Positions 18,301 through 21,097 of a stretch of DNA of 21,097 bases are shown piece by piece; the stretch's first letter is position 1; each line of letters opens with the position of its first letter. The translations under genes and the position numbers were made by a program. The notes beneath the pieces are model-generated. The model ran no database searches. It saw only the letters and a list, made by a program, of their open reading frames with translations, and was not told the DNA's origin. Source of the stretch: Elysia marginata (Eukaryota > Mollusca > Gastropoda > Plakobranchidae); the NCBI GenBank assembly GCA_019649035.1, contig BMAT01006598.1, forward strand, positions 1,031,928-1,053,024, in the 5' to 3' direction.

Positions 18301-20004
18301 CGTAGAAAAGTCTACAGCATTGGAAATCAGACTTGAACTCATAGAATATTTTGCAGCAAAGGACAGACCAAAACATAATCGTTTAAAACAGGGCTGGACT
18401 GTAATCACTTCTCATAGTATGTTCATATTTGCACAGCTTGAGTAACACAGTTGAACCAAAATTAATTGTTTTATGTCTATAGAGAGTCATCTAATCAAAG
18501 CAAATTTTTAGAGAATTGCATGCATTGTATTGTAAAACTTGTTGATTCATAAAAATAGGCGTTTATTCAGCACAATATGAAATTAAGAAAAAGGATAATT
18601 ATACTTAACTCTGGCTTCTACTTACAGAGTACTGTTTCAGACAGAGTTGGCAACTTGCCAGCTGCAAATTCAATTTCATCTGAAAAAAAAATGGTTGACT
18701 ACTAAGACAAACTCAAGGGGTTTTTGAGTGGACAAGGATAAGATTAAAATAGCTGAAACTGAAAGCTGGAGACAAAATGCAATTGATTAAAAAAAAAACT
18801 TAAGAAGATAATGGTATCTGCGTACTCAGGTCATGGAAACTCCAATCATACACTTAAAAATATTTTCTTTCTCAATTGAAACTAAACTAACATTTTTCAG
18901 AAAAGAATATTTTTTAGGAAACTGCATGATAAATGGAATAAAGGGACATTAAATGTAAAATTCTTGAAATGTGACTGCTGCTGATAAGATTCTACCAATA
19001 ACCCTTTTATACTTTGAACGTGTTGAGAAAAAAACCTGTTGATCACAGTCTGGATAAAACCATATTCTCCTGCCACCCTCTCATCTGTTTGCTTTATGTA
19101 ACTGAGCACCTAGAATTTAGAACTTATCCAATTAGAGACAAAAATTGAAGTATTTACCGCTGTCTTGCCACTAGCTGTGCCCACCAGAGCCTGCAAGTGT
19201 GTAATGGCCTCCCCATAATTACCCTGGAAAGAGAGAAGAATTTAATGTCATAGTCAAAGATTTAATAAAAATAGATGTAAGATCATTGATGGATCAAAAG
19301 TATAGAAGAAAACAATACTTAATGGCCAATTTTGTCTTATAGTAAAGTATTGGATAATGTTAAAATTTCAATTCAACAAAAACTTAATTTGCCACAAATA
19401 AATCTAAGTACAAATTAAGTTCTACTGTACCTAGTAATTGGGGCTACTGAGGTAATATTTATGAATACCTATGAAAATTTACTCATCAATCTAATTCCAT
19501 TTTGTAAAACATCAAAAGAACCACTCAATAATTTACCCCATTAAATGTAAAAGCATTAAACAAACAAACAGAAATTGCCAACAATAGTTCTATTTGTATC
19601 ATGCTCTATAAAATATAACCACATCAAAAGACTAAATTAGAAGTGATGAATTCTGCATAATGACACTCAGCAATGTGACATTTTCATAAAAAAGATGGAA
19701 AGTTTGAGTATGATTTTATTGATACTTTTTAATCTAAACCTGGTAAAAAGACAATCATATTTATTTGCAGTCTTAGTTAAGAGGTTTATTTGCAAAGTTA
19801 AAGCCACATGATATGAGTGATTTTTTTCTACAGGAATCGTAATTGTATGTTTTTCATGTTAAAACACCATTGGACGTGGTTCACTATTCATCAAATGTAT
19901 TGAAGAAAGTATGTGCAGTACCTGATAAATGTTCATATCTGCTTGAAAATAAGACATCATTGTATGTGTTTCTTTTCTCCATTTTTGGCAAAGCTGGTAA
20001 AACT
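12191..20004 (-). CDS. INTS10: Integrator complex subunit 10, C-terminal part (8 proposed exons)
   Basis: INTS10 is a nuclear subunit of Integrator, the complex that binds RNA polymerase II, cleaves snRNA 3' ends and ends transcription early at many genes. Exons in transcription order: 19922-20004, 19158-19223, 18996-19109, 18626-18679, 15402-15620, 14642-14804, 13925-14021, 12191-12347. All junctions keep phase and about 316 residues are visible. Compared with human INTS10 recalled from memory, shared blocks in the same order are MNIYQGNY (human MIIYQGQY), LNLQLASC (LIQLATC), the WPQQEALF helix (WPRGENLF), VDILEEFAF (IDMLEEFAY), EGGK, and TVTRG-KGVKEDF near the C terminus. The N-terminal half and promoter lie beyond the right edge. 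The third exon is the least certain. Confidence 0.93.
12381..13169. mobile_element. Large foldback element (arms about 330 bp) in the last INTS10 intron
   Basis: The left arm (about 12381-12706) is matched by the reverse complement of the right arm (about 12834-13169), with many mismatches and small gaps. Shared blocks from the outside in are TAGTGAGGCAGATTTGTG, GGGTTTTGTGGTAA, AATGAGGTTGAGG, AATTTAGATATTATGCCAAG, CAGAAGTCCATAAA and TTTTAAAATCCAAC. The loop is about 127 nt and contains a direct copy of part of the left arm (around ACAAAAAC-TAAATGA), so the element is built from a repeated unit. There is no ORF. Target duplications are unclear. It resembles a foldback or long-TIR MITE, transcribed as part of the INTS10 pre-mRNA. 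Confidence 0.82.
13170..13924 (-). other. Remainder of the last INTS10 intron
   Basis: AT-rich sequence between the foldback and exon g. I see no exon or element. Confidence 0.5.
13925..14021 (-). CDS. INTS10: INTS10 exon g
   Basis: The acceptor is ATGATGTAG and the donor GCCCA|GTAAGT, phase 1 in and 2 out. It encodes VDILEEFAFLDTPEGGKVNL and then DIMPISTKALA. The LEEFA and EGGK motifs are at the same spacing as in human INTS10. An AG two bases further in would be out of phase with exon f. Confidence 0.93.
14022..14641 (-). other. INTS10 intron between exons f and g
   Basis: An AT-rich intron containing the AAT microsatellite at 14599-14619. No further feature recognised. Confidence 0.55.
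14599..14619. repeat. (AAT)n microsatellite
   Basis: Six to seven AAT units just inside the intron downstream of INTS10 exon f. Confidence 0.9.
14642..14804 (-). CDS. INTS10: INTS10 exon f
   Basis: The acceptor is ATTATTTCCAG and the donor CACC|GTATCC, phase 0 in and 1 out. It encodes DSILAHMIILLQCDWPQQEA, then LFNEIISTIQKQGTFTYNAF and FYYVH. The layout follows human INTS10 (LGHVIVLLQQEWPRGENLF then ICQQGNFQYENFFNYV). The donor was fixed by the requirement to join VDILEEF in exon g. Confidence 0.92.
14805..15401 (-). other. INTS10 intron between exons e and f
   Basis: AT-rich with a CTACT/CTGCTACT-like stretch near 14866-14950. No exon or element recognised. Confidence 0.5.
15402..15620 (-). 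CDS. INTS10: INTS10 exon e
   Basis: The acceptor is CATTTCCCAG and the donor CTTAGG|GTAGGT, phase 0 at both ends, 73 codons. It starts with the helix KACQLVLEQVETILAQSG, has an acidic Ser-rich linker (AAEDSGDAEECISDSHSS) where the human protein also has a charged linker, then a second helix, EVLPFCLQFLTASLR, matching human MPYCLHLMLACFKLR. Confidence 0.9.
15814..17044 (-). mobile_element. Full-length but dead mariner element
   Basis: The element is 1231 bp, the usual mariner size, flanked by TA on both sides (15812-15813, 17045-17046). The termini are imperfect 25-bp inverted repeats, CAAGGGTTGATG... and CGGGGGTCATTC..., agreeing at about 16 positions and both ending in TTTGGCC/TTTTGCC. The decayed transposase runs on the minus strand: an N-terminal helix-turn-helix region (QRAVILVQFFIAEGMAP; VNQQIKVRDVSEMLGIS), then TCDENWVHQYDP at 16401-16436, SAKKILLAVFWD, and the C-terminal catalytic block. 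It sits in the 3-kb INTS10 intron between exons d and e, in the same orientation as INTS10. Confidence 0.92.
15960..17000 (-). pseudogene. Mariner transposase pseudogene with mutated catalytic residues
   Basis: Transposase fragments in three frames on the minus strand, with many stops and frame changes. The first catalytic Asp is present (TCDENW). The second, in the HDNA motif, reads Asn (HNNACPH; codon at 16166-16168), and the third, in the PSD motif, also reads Asn (SPSNFYLF; codon at 16058-16060). The family uses three Asp residues (D,D34D) to bind metal, so the copy would be inactive even without its stops. Boundaries are approximate. Confidence 0.85.
17045..18625 (-). other. Rest of the large INTS10 intron between exons d and e
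   Basis: It contains one copy of the dispersed repeat (about 17440-17870). A minus-strand open frame at 18016-18408 has no motif, no compatible splice context and AT-rich codons, so I do not call it a gene. Confidence 0.5.
17440..17870. repeat. Dispersed repeat, copy 1
   Basis: Shares ordered blocks with 20460-20850: a purine-rich GGGGAAG stretch, AATTATTGACAG (AATTGACAG), GTTTGTGGTAATTTGGGATGCAAA (GTTCGTGGCACATTGGGGTGCAAA), AAACTAGTTCGAC, and GGATTAAAGAGAA (GGAATTGAAGAGAA). The family is unknown, no coding is seen and the boundaries are approximate. Confidence 0.65.
18626..18679 (-). CDS. INTS10: INTS10 exon d (54 nt)
   Basis: The acceptor is a T-run ending TTTCAG and the donor TACTCT|GTAAGT is consensus. 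It is 54 nt in phase 0, encoding MKLNLQLASCQLCLKQYS. This aligns without gaps to the human helix around LIQLATCHFALGEY and runs on into exon e (KACQLVLEQV; human TCEKVLDLM). Confidence 0.82.
18996..19109 (-). CDS. INTS10: INTS10 exon c, possible extra or alternative exon
   Basis: The acceptor is TAAATTCTAG and the donor TTATTG|GTAGAA, phase 0 at both ends, 38 codons. It reads VLSYIKQTDERVAGEYGFIQ and continues to IKGLL. It has no clear counterpart in the human protein as I recall it, where only a linker of about 20 residues lies between the flanking helices. Exons b and d also join in phase 0 without it. It may be a lineage-specific exon, a cassette exon, or a chance open stretch. Earlier donors would shorten it. 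Confidence 0.42.
19158..19223 (-). CDS. INTS10: INTS10 exon b
   Basis: The acceptor is CTCTCTTTCCAG and the donor ACAGCG|GTAAAT, phase 0 at both ends (22 codons). It reads GNYGEAITHLQALV, a TPR-like helix equivalent to the human GQYKKAIASLHHLA segment, followed by a short Gly/Ser/Thr linker. Confidence 0.88.
19224..19921 (-). other. INTS10 intron between exons a and b
   Basis: AT-rich intron with ordinary donor and acceptor. Nothing else recognised. Confidence 0.55.
19922..20004 (-). CDS. INTS10: INTS10 exon a (first visible)
   Basis: The minus-strand acceptor is TTTTTTACAACAG and the donor CAG|GTACTG, phase 1 in and 0 out. It encodes FYQLCQKWRKETHTMMSYFQ and then ADMNIYQ, matching the human segment around FTRICLAWKTDTW and MIIYQ. 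The split codon would be Glu if the preceding exon ends in G, as in human. That exon is not visible. Confidence 0.85.
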
Positions 20005-20918
20005 CTGTTGTAAAAAATTATTAGGAAACAAAATGCATAAAAGCATAAAGATGTAATATAATCTCTGGCAATACATTATATACTGTCCAACAAATTTCCT
20101 CGAATTCAATGGGGAAATTTAATCGGTGCCAGAAAAGGGTGTTTGATCTTTTTATATTTAAAAGTAACAACTAAATAAGGTTTGAGTATATGAAATCTTC
20201 TAAACCTCCTTTTTATTTTAATTAACGATAGGTATATCTACCGCAGTAGGACAAGAGCAGTAAAAGCTGACAAAGTTATATGAAAATATGTACCAGTCAA
20301 AAACACATCCGATCTGTTTAAAATTATGTTTCCATAACCAAGTTACAATTATAGATTTCTAGAACTTATAGGCTTCTGACCACTTTCCCTGTGGTGTTTC
20401 TTAGTCTGGCTCTAAAAAAAATCAAAGAGTCAATTTGTTACAAGCAGCTTGATGCCCAGTATCTACAAGTATTTGGGGAAGGGGAGGGGAAATAAAGCAG
20501 AGGCATCATCAGTGACTAAGTAGGCCTATGGATAATTGACAGAATGGTAGGCCTATTGTCTAGCTGAGTGAATCACACTTGTGGAAACGGATGAGTAGAT
20601 GGGCAGATGCAGAAACTGTCTCATTGGTGTTCAGCCCAGCGTGTTAGCCTGTTCTTATTTTTTTCAGGGTCAAAATGTTCGTGGCACATTGGGGTGCAAA
20701 CAATCAAAGGGATCAGTGGTAGTAGTTTAAACTAGTTCGACAATACAGTTTAACTGAAAAGGAATTGAAGAGAAAATTGGCCAAAGAAAATAAAGTAGTT
20801 CAAGGAACTCTTGATTTTAAAGGTTTGATGTGCTCACAACTTTGTACATATATTTGAATTATATTCATTTTAACTATTTGATCCTTCTCAGAACAATGAC
20901 GTCCAAACAAACCATATA
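20005..20918 (-). other. INTS10 intron upstream of exon a, running to the window edge
   Basis: No segment here encodes the INTS10 residues expected before exon a, so the previous exon lies beyond the window or was missed. It holds copy 2 of the dispersed repeat. Confidence 0.5.
20460..20850. repeat. Dispersed repeat, copy 2
   Basis: Diverged partner of the copy at about 17440-17870, in the same orientation. AAACTAGTTCGAC is identical in both. Both copies lie in INTS10 introns. Confidence 0.65.
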
Positions 20919-21097
20919 CAGTAGTATCCGGTTAAACGCACGGCACTTGGGAGACCCAAAAAGCGTGCGTTTAGGAGATGCGTGCACTTATGAAAAGTAG
21001 TAAAAAATACTAGTTATTTCCCTTTAGAGAACGACACATAATTATAATAAAAGCGAGATTATAGTTTTTTTAAACAAACATCATGCATGGATGGTAG
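20919..21097. mobile_element. Left end of a pogo/Tigger-like element, cut by the window edge
   Basis: CAGTAGTATCCGG starts right after TA (20917-20918) and resembles the CAGTGGAATCC end of the MITE at 9292. It is followed by a perfect 10-bp inverted repeat, TAAACGCACG (20933-20942) and CGTGCGTTTA (20964-20973), a layout common in pogo/Tigger termini. The other end is not in the window. Confidence 0.6.

Noticed and set aside
18016-18408. 130-codon minus-strand open frame, the longest in the window
   Set aside because: It lies inside the 3-kb INTS10 intron. Its composition is that of AT-rich noncoding DNA, with no motif and no phase-compatible splice sites, and INTS10 is continuous without it.
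1-21097. A new defence, CRISPR, toxin or biosynthetic system
   Set aside because: The window is animal genomic DNA with two spliced genes and transposon remains. Nothing supports such a system.

Overview
The window is spliced animal DNA. It is AT-rich, exons are short and flanked by GT/AG-type sites, introns run from about 90 bp to 3 kb, and decayed transposons and microsatellites are common. The best-identified gene is INTS10, a subunit of the metazoan Integrator complex. Word usage (many TACATGTA-like and AGGCCTA-like words) and the look of the non-LTR retrotransposon tail suggest a marine invertebrate, perhaps a mollusc. That placement is a low-confidence inference. No bacterial operon, CRISPR array or other prokaryotic system is present.

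Layout. 1-1168: no host exon seen; a broken 3' end of a non-LTR retrotransposon (about 418-756). 1169-10998 (+): the 3' part of an unnamed, charged, helix-rich protein gene in 13 proposed exons. The 5' end lies outside the window and the stop is at 10996-10998. The reading phases join throughout, apart from one apparent 1-nt frameshift in exon 7. The chain uses one GC-AG intron and one 28-nt microexon. 11000-12190: the 3' ends of two convergent genes, with candidate poly(A) signals on both strands and a GA microsatellite. 12191-20004 (-): the last eight proposed exons of INTS10, stop at 12191-12193, 5' end outside the window. 20005-21097: probably the next INTS10 intron; it carries a dispersed repeat and the start of a pogo/Tigger-like terminal repeat.

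The INTS10 introns are rich in mobile DNA. They hold a complete but dead mariner (15814-17044) with both TA target sites, a roughly 790-bp foldback whose arms of about 330 bp could form a long hairpin in the INTS10 pre-mRNA (12381-13169), and one of two copies of an unnamed repeat. A 175-bp pogo-like MITE (9292-9466) sits in an intron of the plus-strand gene.

I found no convincing undescribed multi-gene system. The points most worth checking are the unnamed plus-strand protein, its frameshift, GC-AG intron and microexon, the possible extra 38-codon INTS10 exon, and the intronic foldback. All exon models come from reading frames, splice-site words and phase matching only. There is no transcript evidence, and comparisons with human INTS10 are from memory.
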